Positions 18,158 to 28,389 of a DNA stretch of 64,000 bases are shown here, in pieces. The position numbers were made by a program, and so were the translations under genes. This DNA is from Salinibacterium sp. PAMC 21357 (lineage in GTDB: Bacteria; Actinomycetota; Actinomycetes; Actinomycetales; Microbacteriaceae). The notes beneath the pieces were generated by a model. It searched no databases. It worked only from the letters and a program-made list of their open reading frames with translations, and was not told the origin of the DNA. The DNA is taken from contig NZ_AHWA01000002.1 in assembly GCF_000247645.1 (NCBI RefSeq), forward strand, positions 558,001 through 622,000, in the 5' to 3' direction. How positions within the stretch are numbered: position 1 is the first letter of the stretch; every line of letters starts with the position of its first letter.

Positions 18158-18234
18158 TGGTGGATCCAAGGGGATTCGAACCCCTGACCCCCTGCATGCC
18201 ATGCAGGTGCGCTACCGGGCTGCGCCATGGACCC
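18158..18234 (-). tRNA. tRNA-Ala (GGC)
   Basis: A full cloverleaf on the minus strand. The acceptor stem GGGTCCA/TGGATCC contains the G3:U70 wobble that marks alanine tRNAs. The anticodon stem is CCTGC/GCAGG with loop ATGGCAT, anticodon GGC. The T-arm contains GGTTCGAATCC. A CCA end is encoded (18158-18160). A TTGACA at 18266-18271 (minus) may be its -35 element. Confidence 0.95.
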
Positions 18235-18433
18235 ATCTGTTTTGTCTTCTTACGAAAACGCAACTTGTCAAGATTACTACACGCTCAGCGCATCCGACAC
18301 CATCTGAGCGATTTAGAGCCGAATGTCGGCGAAAACTTTGGTGAACGAGCGAACGGCGACCAGGATCCTGATGGATGCTGACCGCCCTTCGCCCTACACA
18401 GTGCAGTTCACGCTAGGCGTTATTGCCCTGTGG

Positions 18434-19261
18434 TCAGGAAACGGGGATGACGAGTCCGTTGTAGAAGTCGTTGATGTACGCCTTCGTCTCGTCAGACGTC
18501 AACAGCTCGTAGAACTTGAGGACGCGGGGGTCTGTCTTGAGCTCGTCGCGAGTGACGAGCGTGTTGTAGTACACGCTCGAGGTGCCCTCGGTGACGAGCT
18601 GCAGGTCACCGGAGAGTCCAGCAGCACCGGCGTAGTTGAAGTTCACGATCGCAGCATCTTGGTCATCGAGAGCCGACGGCAGGCTCGCTGCGTCGATCTC
18701 AATGAAGTTGTAATCGTGGGGGTTGTCGGTGATGTCAGACACGGTCGACGGGGCGTCCGTGGTTTCGATGAGACCGGCATCCGCCAACAGCAGGAGAGCA
18801 CGGCCCTCGTTGCTCGCATCGTTCGGCAGCGCGATGTTCGCGCCATCCTTGAGGTCGGCAAGCTCGTCAACCGTCTTGGAGTAGAGCGCCAACGGCGGAA
18901 GGTAAACCTGGCCAACAACGAAGAGGTCGTCATCCGTGTTCTCGTTGTAGAGGTCGAGGAACGGCTCGTGCTGGAACAGGTTGACGTCGAGGCTGCCCTC
19001 GCTCAGTGCGGGGTTAGGCGTCGTGTAGTCGGTGAACTCAACAATGTCGAGCTCGAGGCCGGCAGCCTCAGCCTGTCCGCTGTCGATGACGAACTGAACG
19101 ATTTCGCCGGCCGGTGTCGCTGTGGCGCCGACGGTCAGCGAACCGAGCGTGCCATCAGCGGGTGCTGCGTCCTCTGCAGGAGCCGAGCATCCGGCCAGAG
19201 TAAGAGCGAGCACGCCAGCGGCGGCAACGGTAGAGAGTGAGAAGAATTTGGAGCGTGACAT
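18434..19261 (-). CDS. metQ: Methionine ABC transporter substrate-binding lipoprotein MetQ
   Basis: A 275-residue lipoprotein: signal peptide ending in the lipobox LAGC, then a NLPA/MetQ domain (VGATATPAGEIVQFV, EFTDYTTPNPALSEGSLDVNLFQHEPFL, YLPPLALYS, ALPNDASNEGRALLLL). It binds methionine outside the membrane and passes it to MetI. It is the last gene of metN-metI-metQ, 72 bp after metI, with AAAGGA as ribosome binding site. Confidence 0.9.
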   Translation of the reverse strand: MSRSKFFSLSTVAAAGVLALTLAGCSAPAEDAAPADGTLGSLTVGATATPAGEIVQFVIDSGQAEAAGLELDIVEFTDYTTPNPALSEGSLDVNLFQHEPFLDLYNENTDDDLFVVGQVYLPPLALYSKTVDELADLKDGANIALPNDASNEGRALLLLADAGLIETTDAPSTVSDITDNPHDYNFIEIDAASLPSALDDQDAAIVNFNYAGAAGLSGDLQLVTEGTSSVYYNTLVTRDELKTDPRVLKFYELLTSDETKAYINDFYNGLVIPVS

Positions 19262-19333
19262 AACTAATCCTTTGGTGAAGGGTGAAACAAATGTGGTGGA
19301 AGAGAACTACGTGGGGGTAAGCCGCCGACAGCG

Positions 19334-20035
19334 TCAGCGGTGAGACATTCGGTTGGCCAGGCGCGCGCCGACCACTTGAACGATCTGCACAATCGCTACC
19401 AACACGATGATGACCGCGACAATGTGGATGACGCTGTAGCGCTGGTGGCCGTAACGAATAGCAACATCGCCCAGACCTCCACCACCAATCGCGCCCACAA
19501 TGGCGGAGTAGTTCACAATCGACACCACTGTCGTTGTGTAACCACGGATGAGGCCCGGAACGGCCTCAGGAATAATCACTTTGGACACCAATTGCCATCG
19601 CGTCGCGCCGAGCGAGTGACCCGCCTCGACGAGCCCTTCGTTGACTTCACGCAGCGAGATCTCGACGATGCGCGCGTAGAACGGAATCGCGGCAACGGTG
19701 AGGGGCACAATTGCTGCAGAAACCCCGAATGCCGAACCCAGCAACAAACGCGTGAAGGGTATGAGGGCGATCATCAAAATGATGAAGGGGATTGACCGGC
19801 CAAGGTTCACGACAGTTTGGGTTACCGCGTTAATGATCCGGCCGGCGACTTTGCTGCCAAAGGGACGCTCAAGGATACCGCCGCGGTCGGTGACCACCAG
19901 AAGCGTTCCGAGAGCAAGACCAATGATCAGTGTGATGAGCATCGTGACGCCCACCTGGTACAGAGTCTCCCCTGTCGCCTTGAGAAGCGTTTCGAATAGC
20001 TGCGGCCAGAAGCCGGGAGCATTGGAATCAATCAT
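19334..20035 (-). CDS. metI: Methionine ABC transporter permease MetI
   Basis: A 233-residue permease with about five helices and the ABC coupling motif region VEAGHSLGATRWQLVSKVIIPEAVPGL (EAA loop). The sequence NLGRSIPFIILMIALIPFTR is characteristic of MetI. It forms the membrane channel for D- and L-methionine import with the MetN ATPase. Its start overlaps the metN stop by 4 bp. Confidence 0.9.
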   Translation of the reverse strand: MIDSNAPGFWPQLFETLLKATGETLYQVGVTMLITLIIGLALGTLLVVTDRGGILERPFGSKVAGRIINAVTQTVVNLGRSIPFIILMIALIPFTRLLLGSAFGVSAAIVPLTVAAIPFYARIVEISLREVNEGLVEAGHSLGATRWQLVSKVIIPEAVPGLIRGYTTTVVSIVNYSAIVGAIGGGGLGDVAIRYGHQRYSVIHIVAVIIVLVAIVQIVQVVGARLANRMSHR

Positions 20036-21021
20036 CGTCCGCTCCTCACAATCTCAACAACAAGGCCCTGAGCGCGCAAGTCGTTGATTGCGGCGGTGTG
20101 CTGCTCGATAGTTCCTGGGAGTTCAAGTCGCGTTCGCCCCGATTGCGCTCCCCCGATGGTTTCCATCGCGGCACCAATCAGCCCCACATCGAGTTGGTGG
20201 GTGCGTGCCAGTTGTGCCACTACGGGCCGCGCAGAGGAGAGACCAACGAAGGTGACGTCGATGACCGTGGAGTTACCTTCGGGCAACTCGCCAAGCGGAA
20301 ACAGCCCACGAGCAAGCTGGGAGCCTGGTTGGGTAAGCAAATCGACCAAACGACCCTGCTCGAGAATGCGGCCACCGCTCATGAGCGCTGCAGAATCACA
20401 GATGCTCTTGACGACATCCATTTCGTGCGTGATGAGCAAAATTGTGAGACCGAGTTCTTTATTGAGGCGGCGCAACAACTGAAGAATCGAATCGGTGGTT
20501 TCGGGGTCGAGCGCACTCGTCGCTTCGTCACTGAGAAGCACCCGAGGACGCGAGGCGAGGGCGCGCGCGATTCCCACCCGCTGCTTCTGACCGCCAGAAA
20601 GCTGTGCGGGGTACTGCTGGGCTTTATGTTCCAAGCCAACAAGCTCAAGAATTTCGTTGGTGCGGGTGGTGCGTTCACGACGACTCACCCCGACGATTTC
20701 GAGCGCGAGTTCCACGTTGCCCCGCACGGTTCGGCTATCGAGCAGGTTGAATTGCTGAAAAACCATGCCGATTTCGCGTCGAGCCTGAAGCAGATCGCGG
20801 TCACTCAGCGCGGTCAGTTCGCGGTCTGCGACGGTGACTGTTCCCGAATCGGGTCGCTCAAGCAAGTTGACGGTGCGGATGAGCGTGCTCTTGCCTGCGC
20901 CACTCTGGCCGATGACGCCGAAAATTTCGCCTCGCTCTACTGCGAGGCTCACATCGTCGAGCGCGCGAACCGAGTTCGCGTCGTCACCAAAAGTCTTGGT
21001 AACGGAAGATAGCGTAATCAT
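20032..21021 (-). CDS. metN: Methionine ABC transporter ATP-binding protein MetN
   Basis: A 329-residue ATPase: Walker A GQSGAGKST, Q-loop FQQFNLLDSRTV, signature LSGGQKQRVGIARAL, Walker B VLLSDEATSALDP, and a C-terminal NIL domain (about 245-329) that in MetN senses methionine and shuts the importer (trans-inhibition). First gene of metNIQ. The 133-bp leader contains a hairpin but no recognisable SAM riboswitch. Confidence 0.92.
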   Translation of the reverse strand: MITLSSVTKTFGDDANSVRALDDVSLAVERGEIFGVIGQSGAGKSTLIRTVNLLERPDSGTVTVADRELTALSDRDLLQARREIGMVFQQFNLLDSRTVRGNVELALEIVGVSRRERTTRTNEILELVGLEHKAQQYPAQLSGGQKQRVGIARALASRPRVLLSDEATSALDPETTDSILQLLRRLNKELGLTILLITHEMDVVKSICDSAALMSGGRILEQGRLVDLLTQPGSQLARGLFPLGELPEGNSTVIDVTFVGLSSARPVVAQLARTHQLDVGLIGAAMETIGGAQSGRTRLELPGTIEQHTAAINDLRAQGLVVEIVRSGR

Positions 21022-21039
21022 GAAACCCCAGAGATCTAA

Positions 21040-21060
21040 GGCGATTCTTGTCGAACCGCC
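21040..21060 (-). promoter_or_regulatory. Leader hairpin upstream of metN
   Basis: On the minus strand GGCGGTTC and GAATCGCC pair (8 bp, one G-U) around a 5-nt loop, ending about 18 nt before the metN ATG. It may influence expression, but no known riboswitch consensus is visible. Confidence 0.35.
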
Positions 21061-21154
21061 GCGGGGTCTAACTGCCCGGCAATATCAAGAAAACCATCAC
21101 ACTGGCATCTCAACAAATTGAGTTACGAAGTGTGAAGCAAACCGACTGAGTCGA

Positions 21155-21544
21155 TTAGACCGAATCTGCTTCTGGCTGGGCAGGGGCCACGATTTCGATT
21201 GGAATTACGGGGCAATCGCTCCACAAACGGTCGAGCGAGTAGTAAAGACGGTCTTCTTCGTGGAAGATGTGCGCGACAACGTGACCGAAGTCGAGAAGGA
21301 TCCAGCGACCCTCAGCGCGACCTTCGCGGCGCATCGGCTTAGCGCCGGCCTCAATCATTTTCTCTTCGATTTCAGACGCGATTGCCTGCACGTTGCGCTC
21401 GTTGCGACCGGTCGCAAGGAAGAAAATGTCGGCGTAAGGCGTGGGACCGGTGACATCCAGTGCGACCATATCGGTCGCCTGCTTGGCGTCGGCGGCGTGC
21501 GCGACGATGGAAAGTAGCTCGTTAGCACGAGGAGAAGCAGTCAC
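21155..21544 (-). CDS. rsfS: Ribosome silencing factor RsfS
   Basis: A 129-residue protein of the RsfS/Iojap (DUF143) family, which binds ribosomal protein L14 and blocks subunit joining under nutrient limitation. Characteristic segments: DMVALDVTGPTPYADIFFLATGRNERNVQAIA, GRWILLDFGHVVAHIF and EDRLYYSLDRLW. It is the last gene of the nadD cluster, 36 bp after the Ala/Pro-rich membrane protein. The start is GTG. Confidence 0.92.
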   Translation of the reverse strand: MTASPRANELLSIVAHAADAKQATDMVALDVTGPTPYADIFFLATGRNERNVQAIASEIEEKMIEAGAKPMRREGRAEGRWILLDFGHVVAHIFHEEDRLYYSLDRLWSDCPVIPIEIVAPAQPEADSV

Positions 21545-21580
21545 AGGGTCCTTAATCGGAGAAAGAGCAAAGAGTTAAAT

Positions 21581-23515
21581 CTACAACATGTTGAACGCGA
21601 ATGCGGCCACAAGTAGCCCGGCGACCACAACAGCCATTGAACAGGCAGAAATTAGCAGCACTGTGAGCGCGCGCGTGCCCTTAGGCTTTTGCGTTTGCGT
21701 CACTGATTGGTTGGAGAAAGTGCTCACGGCTTTGACTGCACGAACCGGGGCCGAATCCGTGGACACCATATCGCTGTCGTTGAGATCGAGCAGAGAATCG
21801 ATGTCGGCGTGGTCGAAGCGATCAGAGACACCGCTCGCAGAGAGAGAGTTTGGCAAATCAATGGAACCCGTGAGCATCGCTTGACCGCTCGAGTTCAACG
21901 GGCCACGAATATCTTTTGCAAATGGAATGGCGGGCAAAACAAGAGCACTGGTTGCGCTGCTTCCGCTGCCAATCGTTCTGCTGACAACAGCAGCGTTTGA
22001 TTCGTCGCTCAGCGCTACCTGTCGCGACCAGTGAAGCGGCGCAGCGAGCTTGAATGTGGCCGGATCAACCGTGGGTGCCAGGCTCGGCGCACCTTGAGGA
22101 GCGACTGGTGTGCTGCCGGCGACAGGCAGAACTCCCTCAAGGCGTTTGCGTGCTTGTTCGTCAAACTCTGCGCGAGCATTGCTGAGATTAGTGGCGGGAG
22201 CCGCTGCTGCTGCTGCGGGCTGGCCAACAAGAGGCTTATCAACAACTGGAGTGCCAACAGCCGCTGGATTCTCAGCGGGACGCTCAGGGGCAAAGCCTAA
22301 AAGACCAGCGAGTGTCGATCGAGCATCCGAATGTGACTCTGCCGCCGTGTTCGGCTTTGCGGCGGAAGATGAAGCAGCCGTCGCAGGATCGGCAGCGGAA
22401 GGTGCCGTTGTGTCGGCGAAGTTAAGGTCGGAAACTGACTTTGCCGGACCTGAATCGCGCAATCGGTCGATAAGCGGCGAGCGGGGCGAGTCATTAACGA
22501 CTGCCTCTTTCGCGGAGCCATCGGCGTTGGCGAGCAAAGATTCGAAAGCACTCAGCGCATCTTCTGTGGGAGCGCTGGCCGCTGCCGCTTCGGGGACCAC
22601 GGCAAGAGGATCAACGAGTGCTGGCGGCTCGATGTACGCGGGAACCTCCTGCTCAACCGTCAGCGGTTGCGGCAAAGACGCCGCGGGCGTCTGGGCTGCA
22701 GGTTTTTGGGCCGCAGAACCCGAATACGGGTAGTGCGGCACAGCATCGGCGTTCGCGTTAGGTGCCGCGGCAGGCGCCGGTGCGGGAGCAGGTGTCGGCG
22801 CCGGAGCGGGAGCTGGGGTTGGCGCCGGAGTTGACTGGCTCGATGCGGGCGCCGGATTACTCGCCTGAGTCGGCGCTGCCGGAGCAGGAGTGCTGGTCTG
22901 AGCGGAGGCGAACGTCGTGGCCGCTGGCGTAGCTTGCGTTGCCGCTGGCGTAGCTTGAGATGCCCCAGGCGTGTCAGAGGCGTCGCCCTCGAGCTCTGCT
23001 TCTTGACGTGCCCGAAGTTCGCGGAGTTCACGACGTGTCAGAGTGCGCTCTGGCGCTCGCTCTCCCGACGCGGAAGGAGTTGCTGCGGTTGTGGCAGTCT
23101 CGGCAGCAGCGGTTGGCGCTACCGTAGGAGCGCTCGGCGTCGCCGAAGCGTCAGTCGGCCGGGCTGGTGGCGCGAGGCCCGAATTCTGAGTTTGAGGAAG
23201 CGGCGGAGGCGCTGCCCGGTACGCTGCTTCTGCCGACAAGCGAGAGTCCGCAGGTGCAGAAGGCGCAGTGGCTGGCGGCGCAGTAGCCGCAGCGGGTGGC
23301 GCGACATTCGGCGCGGCTAACTGTGGGGTGGTGGGCGCAGACTTCGGCTCGGCGTCAGCGTTTGCGCTCGCTTCGTCGACGTGATTCTTCTCAGCTTCTG
23401 GCGAGGGGAAAGTTGTAAAGCCCTCAACAGTGGGCTGTTCGTCTGACGCTCGTTCGCGTTCACTCTGACGCGTCGCACGGCGCGACTGCGGCGGCGGATC
23501 GTGAAAAGTGGTCAT
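21581..23515 (-). CDS. Ala/Pro-rich protein with a C-terminal transmembrane helix
   Basis: A 644-residue protein of unknown function. About residues 50-330 are low-complexity Ala/Pro/Thr/Ser, including a PAPTPAPAP-type run (near 22745-22830); the middle is a longer, less biased acidic/Ser-rich region; the last 30 residues are one hydrophobic helix ([20 protein letters not shown]) preceded by basic residues. This suggests a tail-anchored or single-pass protein with a long, probably disordered cytoplasmic part. Start set at ATG 23515 (MTTFHDPPP), overlapping the nadD stop by 4 bp; the upstream extension would run through nadD. It sits between nadD and rsfS. Confidence 0.7.
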   Translation of the reverse strand: MTTFHDPPPQSRRATRQSERERASDEQPTVEGFTTFPSPEAEKNHVDEASANADAEPKSAPTTPQLAAPNVAPPAAATAPPATAPSAPADSRLSAEAAYRAAPPPLPQTQNSGLAPPARPTDASATPSAPTVAPTAAAETATTAATPSASGERAPERTLTRRELRELRARQEAELEGDASDTPGASQATPAATQATPAATTFASAQTSTPAPAAPTQASNPAPASSQSTPAPTPAPAPAPTPAPAPAPAAAPNANADAVPHYPYSGSAAQKPAAQTPAASLPQPLTVEQEVPAYIEPPALVDPLAVVPEAAAASAPTEDALSAFESLLANADGSAKEAVVNDSPRSPLIDRLRDSGPAKSVSDLNFADTTAPSAADPATAASSSAAKPNTAAESHSDARSTLAGLLGFAPERPAENPAAVGTPVVDKPLVGQPAAAAAAPATNLSNARAEFDEQARKRLEGVLPVAGSTPVAPQGAPSLAPTVDPATFKLAAPLHWSRQVALSDESNAAVVSRTIGSGSSATSALVLPAIPFAKDIRGPLNSSGQAMLTGSIDLPNSLSASGVSDRFDHADIDSLLDLNDSDMVSTDSAPVRAVKAVSTFSNQSVTQTQKPKGTRALTVLLISACSMAVVVAGLLVAAFAFNML

Positions 23516-24117
23516 GGCATACTCCGATACAAGTGGTGCTTGGCGATGTACTGAACGACACCATCCGGAACCAGATACCAGACCGGGAAGCCCTGACTGA
23601 CTCTGGTTCGGCAATCAGTGGATGAGATCGCAAGCGCCGGCACTTCTAACGAGCTTACGCCTTGGGCAGGTAATCCACTAATGGTTAAGGGGTGTCCTGG
23701 CCGTGAAACTGCTATGAAATGGGCAAGAGTCCACACCTCGGAAACGTCTTTCCAATCCATGATCTGAGCCATGGCATCCGCACCCGTAATGAAGAAGAGA
23801 TCGGCATCAGGATAAGCCTTGTGCATATCGCGGAGCGTGTCGATCGTGTAGGTGGAACCTTCGCGTTCCAGGTCGACGCGGCTGACGTTGAAGCCAGGGT
23901 TCGCTGCCGTAGCGATGACCGTCATAAGGTACCGGTGCTCGCCAGCGGTAACCGTTGATTTCATCCACGGCTTGCCCGTCGGAACAAAGACGACCTCATC
24001 GAGATCGAACTGTTGCTGAGCCTCGCTAGCAGCTACAAGGTGGCCGTTGTGAATCGGGTCAAAGGTGCCACCCATAATTCCGATGCGGGCACGCCGAGGC
24101 GTCGACTCAGCCGACAC
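23512..24117 (-). CDS. nadD: Nicotinate-nucleotide adenylyltransferase NadD
   Basis: A 201-residue enzyme that makes deamido-NAD+ from nicotinate mononucleotide and ATP. Nucleotidyltransferase motif [12 protein letters not shown] (His-x-x-His region) lies near the N-terminus, FFITGADA in the middle, and [10 protein letters not shown] (SSTxxR) near the C-terminus. Overlaps the following gene by 4 bp and lies 9 bp downstream of a small membrane-protein gene. Confidence 0.93.
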   Translation of the reverse strand: MSAESTPRRARIGIMGGTFDPIHNGHLVAASEAQQQFDLDEVVFVPTGKPWMKSTVTAGEHRYLMTVIATAANPGFNVSRVDLEREGSTYTIDTLRDMHKAYPDADLFFITGADAMAQIMDWKDVSEVWTLAHFIAVSRPGHPLTISGLPAQGVSSLEVPALAISSTDCRTRVSQGFPVWYLVPDGVVQYIAKHHLYRSMP

Positions 24118-24126
24118 GAGTAATCC

Positions 24127-24321
24127 CTAGTGGCCTGCGCCGTGAGCGTCGCCAGCCTTTGCAGGCTTAGCAACGTGGCGGTTAGCAACATCGCGGAAAC
24201 TCCACGTAACGAATCCCAGAGTCGTGAAGATGACTGCGGCGATGATCGGAAAAGCGAGCGCAGGCAACACCAATGGGGCAAGCTCTTCGCTCGACGCAAG
24301 GACATTCAGAAAAATCGACAT
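24127..24321 (-). CDS. Small single-pass membrane protein
   Basis: A 64-residue protein with one strong helix (LVLPALAFPIIAAVIFTTLGFVTW) and a basic, His-containing C-terminus (KPAKAGDAHGAGH). A ribosome binding site GGAG 7 nt upstream favours ATG 24321 over an in-frame ATG at 24336. It lies between proA and nadD. Function unknown. Confidence 0.65.
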   Translation of the reverse strand: MSIFLNVLASSEELAPLVLPALAFPIIAAVIFTTLGFVTWSFRDVANRHVAKPAKAGDAHGAGH

Positions 24322-24351
24322 TAAATCTCCATTCACAAAACCTAGAACAGT

Positions 24352-25620
24352 CTAGCCGCGCACTTGGCCGCTGCCGCGCACAACCCACTTGGTGCTGGTA
24401 AGTTCCGGCAAACCCATCGGCCCGCGAGCGTGAAGCTTTTGCGTGGAGATGCCGACTTCGGCACCGAATCCGAATTCAGCGCCATCGGTGAAGCGGGTAG
24501 ACGCGTTCACCATAACCACCGCAGAGTCGACCTCGGCGAGAAAGCGATCCGCGTTGGCAAGGTCGTTAGTGATGATCGATTCGGTGTGTTTCGTCGAGTA
24601 GGTGGTGATGTGGTCGATGGCGGCATCGAGATCGGCAACGACCCTCACCGCAATATCGAGGCTCAAGTGCTCAACCGTCCACGCATCGTCGTCGGCGACC
24701 AACGCTCGAGGGAACAACTCACGCGTGCGCTCATCGGCATAAATCGTCACTCCAGAATCTGCGAGGCGAGTAAGCACGCGAGGGATAAGTCGTTCGGCCG
24801 CAGCCTCGTGCACCAGGAGCGTTTCCAGAGCATTGCAGACGCTAGGGCGCTGCACTTTGGCGTTATGCACAATCTCGATCGCCGTGGTGTCATCCGCTGA
24901 CTCGTCAAGAAACACATGAACGATGCCGGCGCCGGTTTCGATGACAGGAACCGTCGATTCTTGAACGACGGTCTGGATGAGCTGAGCACTCCCCCGCGGA
25001 ATGAGAACGTCAACAAAGCCACGCGCTTGCATAAGCGCTTTCGCTCCCTCCCGCCCGAACTCATCAACAGTCTGAACTGCCGTTGGCTCTACTCCTACGC
25101 TGCGGAGCGCGCCCTGAATAATATCAACGAGTACGCGGTTCGAATCTTCGGCGGCTGAACCGCCGCGAAGAACCACTGCGTTGCCGCTCTTGAGCGCCAA
25201 CGCGGCGATGTCGATCGTCACGTTTGGGCGGGCCTCATAGATAGCGCCGATAACACCGAACGGTACGCGAACTTGGGAAACAGAGAGGCCGTTGGGAAGC
25301 ACCGAGCCTCGGACAACCATGCCAACAGGATCCGCGAGTTCGATAATTTCGCGAACGGCTGTCGAGAGCTGCTCGATGCGGTCGTGCGTTAACCGAAGTC
25401 GGTCCTGCAAACCTTCGGTCATACCGTTGCTCTTGCCGCGGTCAAGGTCTCGCTCATTGGCAGCAATAATCTGGGCGGCCTGGGCCGAGACATCGCGGGC
25501 GATTGCCTCCAGCGCAGCGTTTTTCTTCACCGTGGTGAGGGTGGACAGTGTGCGTGACGCAGCACGAGCCGCCTCAAGTTTGTCGCCAATTGTGTGCGCA
25601 ATTACTGCGGAATCAACCAT
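24352..25620 (-). CDS. proA: Glutamate-5-semialdehyde dehydrogenase ProA
   Basis: A 422-residue NADPH-dependent enzyme that reduces gamma-glutamyl phosphate, the second step of proline synthesis. Family segments: VPFGVIGAIYEARPNVTIDIAALALKSGNAVVLRGG, the catalytic Cys in RPSVCNALETLLVH, and the C-terminal GAEFGFGAEVGISTQKLHARGPMGL. It is 39 bp downstream of proB, so both early proline genes are together. Confidence 0.95.
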   Translation of the reverse strand: MVDSAVIAHTIGDKLEAARAASRTLSTLTTVKKNAALEAIARDVSAQAAQIIAANERDLDRGKSNGMTEGLQDRLRLTHDRIEQLSTAVREIIELADPVGMVVRGSVLPNGLSVSQVRVPFGVIGAIYEARPNVTIDIAALALKSGNAVVLRGGSAAEDSNRVLVDIIQGALRSVGVEPTAVQTVDEFGREGAKALMQARGFVDVLIPRGSAQLIQTVVQESTVPVIETGAGIVHVFLDESADDTTAIEIVHNAKVQRPSVCNALETLLVHEAAAERLIPRVLTRLADSGVTIYADERTRELFPRALVADDDAWTVEHLSLDIAVRVVADLDAAIDHITTYSTKHTESIITNDLANADRFLAEVDSAVVMVNASTRFTDGAEFGFGAEVGISTQKLHARGPMGLPELTSTKWVVRGSGQVRG

Positions 25621-25659
25621 ATTCAGAGTGTAGTGGCGGTCACCGCACGCTACCGACTG

Positions 25660-26457
25660 TTATTCAGCGGTCGTAGCCGCCTCGAACCACGTACCGATCA
25701 ACTCGCCAGCAAGCGCCGCTGCGACACTTCCCGTTTCAGCGAGAAGCACGGGAATACCGGCGGCCGCCGCATGCTTTGCCGCAGCAACTTTCGTGCCGGC
25801 ACCACCGGTGCCGACGCCTGCAGCGCCGATATCGCCGAAGGTTACGTGGCTGAGATCGTCATGGAAGGCAACGAAATCGATGCGTTCAGCATCTGGTTCC
25901 GACGGCGGCTTGGTATAGAGCGCATCAATGTCCGACAGCAGAACAAGCATGTCTGCCCGAACCAACACCGAAACGAGTGCTGCTAAGCGATCGTTGTCAC
26001 CGAAGCGGATCTCGTGTGTCGCCACCGTGTCGTTTTCGTTGACGATGGGCAAAATTTTCAGTCCCAGCAGACGTTCCATGGCACGCTGAGCGTTGCTGTG
26101 GTGAGTGGGGTTGTCCATGTCGCCGGCGGTCAGCAGGATTTGAGCTGCAACGACCCCATAGCGATCAAGACTTTCTTGATAGCGATAGATAAGAACGTTT
26201 TGACCCACCGCGGCCGCAGCCTGCTGGGTCGCAAGGTCGGAGGGCCGACCGTCAAGCTTCAAAAAGGGGATGCCGGTAGCGATAGCGCCCGACGAGACGA
26301 GAATGACTTCTGCCCCTGCCGAGTGCGCAGCAGCAAGTGCGTCGACGAGAGCGCCGATCTGACCCACGTTGACACCGCTGACCGATGACGATCCAACTTT
26401 GACAACGATGCGGCGCGCCTGTGTAATATCGGCGCGCACAGCGGGCTTGCTAGTCAC
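25660..26457 (-). CDS. proB: Glutamate 5-kinase ProB
   Basis: A 265-residue amino-acid kinase that phosphorylates glutamate at the gamma carboxyl, first step of proline synthesis. Signatures: [11 protein letters not shown] at the N-terminus, [33 protein letters not shown], and [20 protein letters not shown]. It has no C-terminal PUA domain, unlike the E. coli enzyme. The start is GTG 26457, overlapping the last codons of obg; the longer in-frame extension runs antisense-free into obg and is not real. Confidence 0.92.
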   Translation of the reverse strand: MTSKPAVRADITQARRIVVKVGSSSVSGVNVGQIGALVDALAAAHSAGAEVILVSSGAIATGIPFLKLDGRPSDLATQQAAAAVGQNVLIYRYQESLDRYGVVAAQILLTAGDMDNPTHHSNAQRAMERLLGLKILPIVNENDTVATHEIRFGDNDRLAALVSVLVRADMLVLLSDIDALYTKPPSEPDAERIDFVAFHDDLSHVTFGDIGAAGVGTGGAGTKVAAAKHAAAAGIPVLLAETGSVAAALAGELIGTWFEAATTAE

Positions 26458-27994
26458 GGTTCTCCGACTCATCGTCTTTCTCGATGGCGAAACCGTCATC
26501 GTCAACCCAGACGCCAGCTTCACGCTCGGACTGCAGTTCGGCACGCGCGGCGGCCTTGGCATCCATGCGCTCGAGGTAGTTCTTGCGACGGCTGCGGTTA
26601 GTCGCGCGCTCGTTATCGTCAAGACGTGGGTCGGTTCCGCGAGGAGCCGCCACGAGCTCAGCTGCCGATGACAGCGTGGGCTCCCAATCGAAGACAACGC
26701 CGCCGCCACCACCGATGATGACGGTGGATCCGGGAACAGCACCAGCTTTGAAGAGGTCGTCTTCAACACCGAGGCGCGCTAGGCGGTCTGCCAAGTAGCC
26801 AACGGCCTCTTCGTTCGCGAAGTCTGTTTGCGCAACCCAACGTTCGGGCTTGTCGCCAACAACGCGGTACACGTTTCCGTACGTTCCGCCCTCGACCTTG
26901 ACAACGAAGTCCTTGGCGTTGACGGCACGGGGCCGAAGAATGATTCGCTCCTTGACAGGCTCTGAAATGCGCGCTTCGCGATCTTCCAAAACGAGCGCAG
27001 CCAAAGCAAAGGAAAGTTCGCGGAGACCAGCATGGGAGACCGCAGAAACCTCGAAGACGCGGTAGCCGCGACCCTCAAGCTCAATCTTGACGAGATCGGC
27101 AAGCTCGTGACCGTCAGTCACGTCGATCTTGTTGAGCGCAATGAGCTGCTCGCGTTCGAGCAATGGTTTTTGGCCCTCAGGAACCGGGTAAGCGGCAAGC
27201 TCACCGAGAATCACATCAAGGTCGCTGATGGGGTCGCGCCCGGGTTCGAGAGTTGCACAGTCGAGAACGTGCAGCAATGCGGTGCAACGCTCCACGTGAC
27301 GCAAGAACTCGAGCCCAAGGCCCTTGCCCTCGCTAGCGCCCTCGATCAAACCAGGAACGTCGGCGATCGTGTAACGCACGTCGCCAGACTCAACGACGCC
27401 CAGGTTCGGGTGCAAAGTAGTAAAGGGGTAGTCAGCAATTTTCGGCTTAGCCGCGCTCATGGCGGCAATCAGACTCGACTTACCCGCTGACGGGTAACCA
27501 ACCAACGCAACGTCTGCGACGGTTTTGAGTTCGAGAAAGATGTCGCCTTCGAAGCCAGGCGTACCGAGCAGGGCAAATCCAGGAGCTTTGCGCTTAGTGG
27601 ATGACAGTGCCGCGTTGCCGAGGCCGCCCTGGCCGCCGGGGCCGACGACCAATCGCATCCCCGGAGCATCCATGTCGATGAGAACTTCACCGGACTGGTC
27701 ACGCACGAGCGTGCCGACGGGAACTGACAGCAGCATCTCTGCGCCTGCCGTGCCCGCTTTGTGGTCACCCTGACCTGGTTGACCGTGCTGAGACTTGCGG
27801 TGCGGTGAACGGTGGAAGTTCAGCAGCGTCGTGACCTGAGGATCACTGAACAGAACGATGTTGCCACCGTCGCCACCGTTACCGCCGTCAGGGCCGGCAA
27901 GGGGCTTGAACTTCTCACGCTTGACCGAAACACAACCGTTTCCGCCGTGTCCTGCCACGAGATGAAGAGTTACCTGGTCGACGAACGATGCCAT
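26450..27994 (-). CDS. obg: GTPase Obg (CgtA)
   Basis: A 514-residue ribosome-associated GTPase of 50S maturation. Gly-rich Obg fold at residues 1-160, G domain with [10 protein letters not shown] (G1), the G2/G3 region [13 protein letters not shown]...DVPG, NKID-type motif ALNKID (G4), then an OCT domain (about 330-415) and a charged C-terminal tail of about 80 residues. Ribosome binding site GAGGA. It overlaps proB by 8 bp and follows rpmA, the usual order. Confidence 0.95.
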   Translation of the reverse strand: MASFVDQVTLHLVAGHGGNGCVSVKREKFKPLAGPDGGNGGDGGNIVLFSDPQVTTLLNFHRSPHRKSQHGQPGQGDHKAGTAGAEMLLSVPVGTLVRDQSGEVLIDMDAPGMRLVVGPGGQGGLGNAALSSTKRKAPGFALLGTPGFEGDIFLELKTVADVALVGYPSAGKSSLIAAMSAAKPKIADYPFTTLHPNLGVVESGDVRYTIADVPGLIEGASEGKGLGLEFLRHVERCTALLHVLDCATLEPGRDPISDLDVILGELAAYPVPEGQKPLLEREQLIALNKIDVTDGHELADLVKIELEGRGYRVFEVSAVSHAGLRELSFALAALVLEDREARISEPVKERIILRPRAVNAKDFVVKVEGGTYGNVYRVVGDKPERWVAQTDFANEEAVGYLADRLARLGVEDDLFKAGAVPGSTVIIGGGGGVVFDWEPTLSSAAELVAAPRGTDPRLDDNERATNRSRRKNYLERMDAKAAARAELQSEREAGVWVDDDGFAIEKDDESENRD

Positions 27995-28046
27995 GATGGT
28001 TCCTCCTGTTCTCGTGAGCCACGGTGAAAAATATTGCTGTTAAATG

Positions 28047-28075
28047 GCGAGAGCGAGCCGAAGCTCGCTCTTCGC
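28047..28075 (-). terminator. UUCG-loop hairpin between rpmA and obg
   Basis: On the minus strand GAGCGAGC and GCTCGCTC form an 8-bp GC-rich stem closed by a TTCG loop. It lies 35 nt after the rpmA stop and 53 nt before the obg ATG, without an immediate T-run. It could attenuate or process the rplU-rpmA-obg transcript. Confidence 0.5.
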
Positions 28076-28109
28076 TGTAACGTTCGCCTGCGAACAGGCA
28101 ACGGTGAAA

Positions 28110-28361
28110 CTAAACGTTGACGATGTTGACGACCTTGCGGCCGCCCTTGGCACCAAACTGTACCGAGCCCGCTGCGAGAGCGAACAGTGTGTCGTCTCCT
28201 CCACGGCCGACGTTAACGCCGGGGTGGAAGTGGGTGCCGCGCTGGCGAACGATGATCTCGCCGGCAAGAACAACTTGGCCGCCGAAACGCTTTACGCCGA
28301 GGCGCTGAGCATTGGAGTCACGACCGTTACGGGTGGAGCTTGCGCCCTTTTTGTGTGCCAT
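28110..28361 (-). CDS. rpmA: 50S ribosomal protein bL27
   Basis: An 83-residue ribosomal protein beginning [16 protein letters not shown] and containing [22 protein letters not shown], the conserved bL27 core whose N-terminus reaches the peptidyl-transferase centre. No cleavable Firmicutes-type N-extension. AGGA lies just before the ATG. 28 bp downstream of rplU. Confidence 0.97.
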   Translation of the reverse strand: MAHKKGASSTRNGRDSNAQRLGVKRFGGQVVLAGEIIVRQRGTHFHPGVNVGRGGDDTLFALAAGSVQFGAKGGRKVVNIVNV

Positions 28362-28389
28362 ATTCCTGGAAGTCCTTTACGCTCGTCAG

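Noticed and set aside
18158-18234. tRNA-Ala as an integration site
   Set aside because: No integrase, no second copy of the tRNA 3' end and no foreign gene block is visible on either side.
21022-21154. Possible SAM riboswitch before metN
   Set aside because: The 133-bp leader has one small hairpin but none of the SAM-I or SAM-IV conserved sequences.
22745-22830. Possible minisatellite in the Ala/Pro-rich gene
   Set aside because: The repeated protein motif is coded with varied codons, so it is better described as low-complexity coding sequence.
26458-26769. N-terminal extension of ProB
   Set aside because: The extra 104 residues overlap obg and are Ser/Arg-rich nonsense; GTG 26457 starts exactly at the conserved kinase domain.
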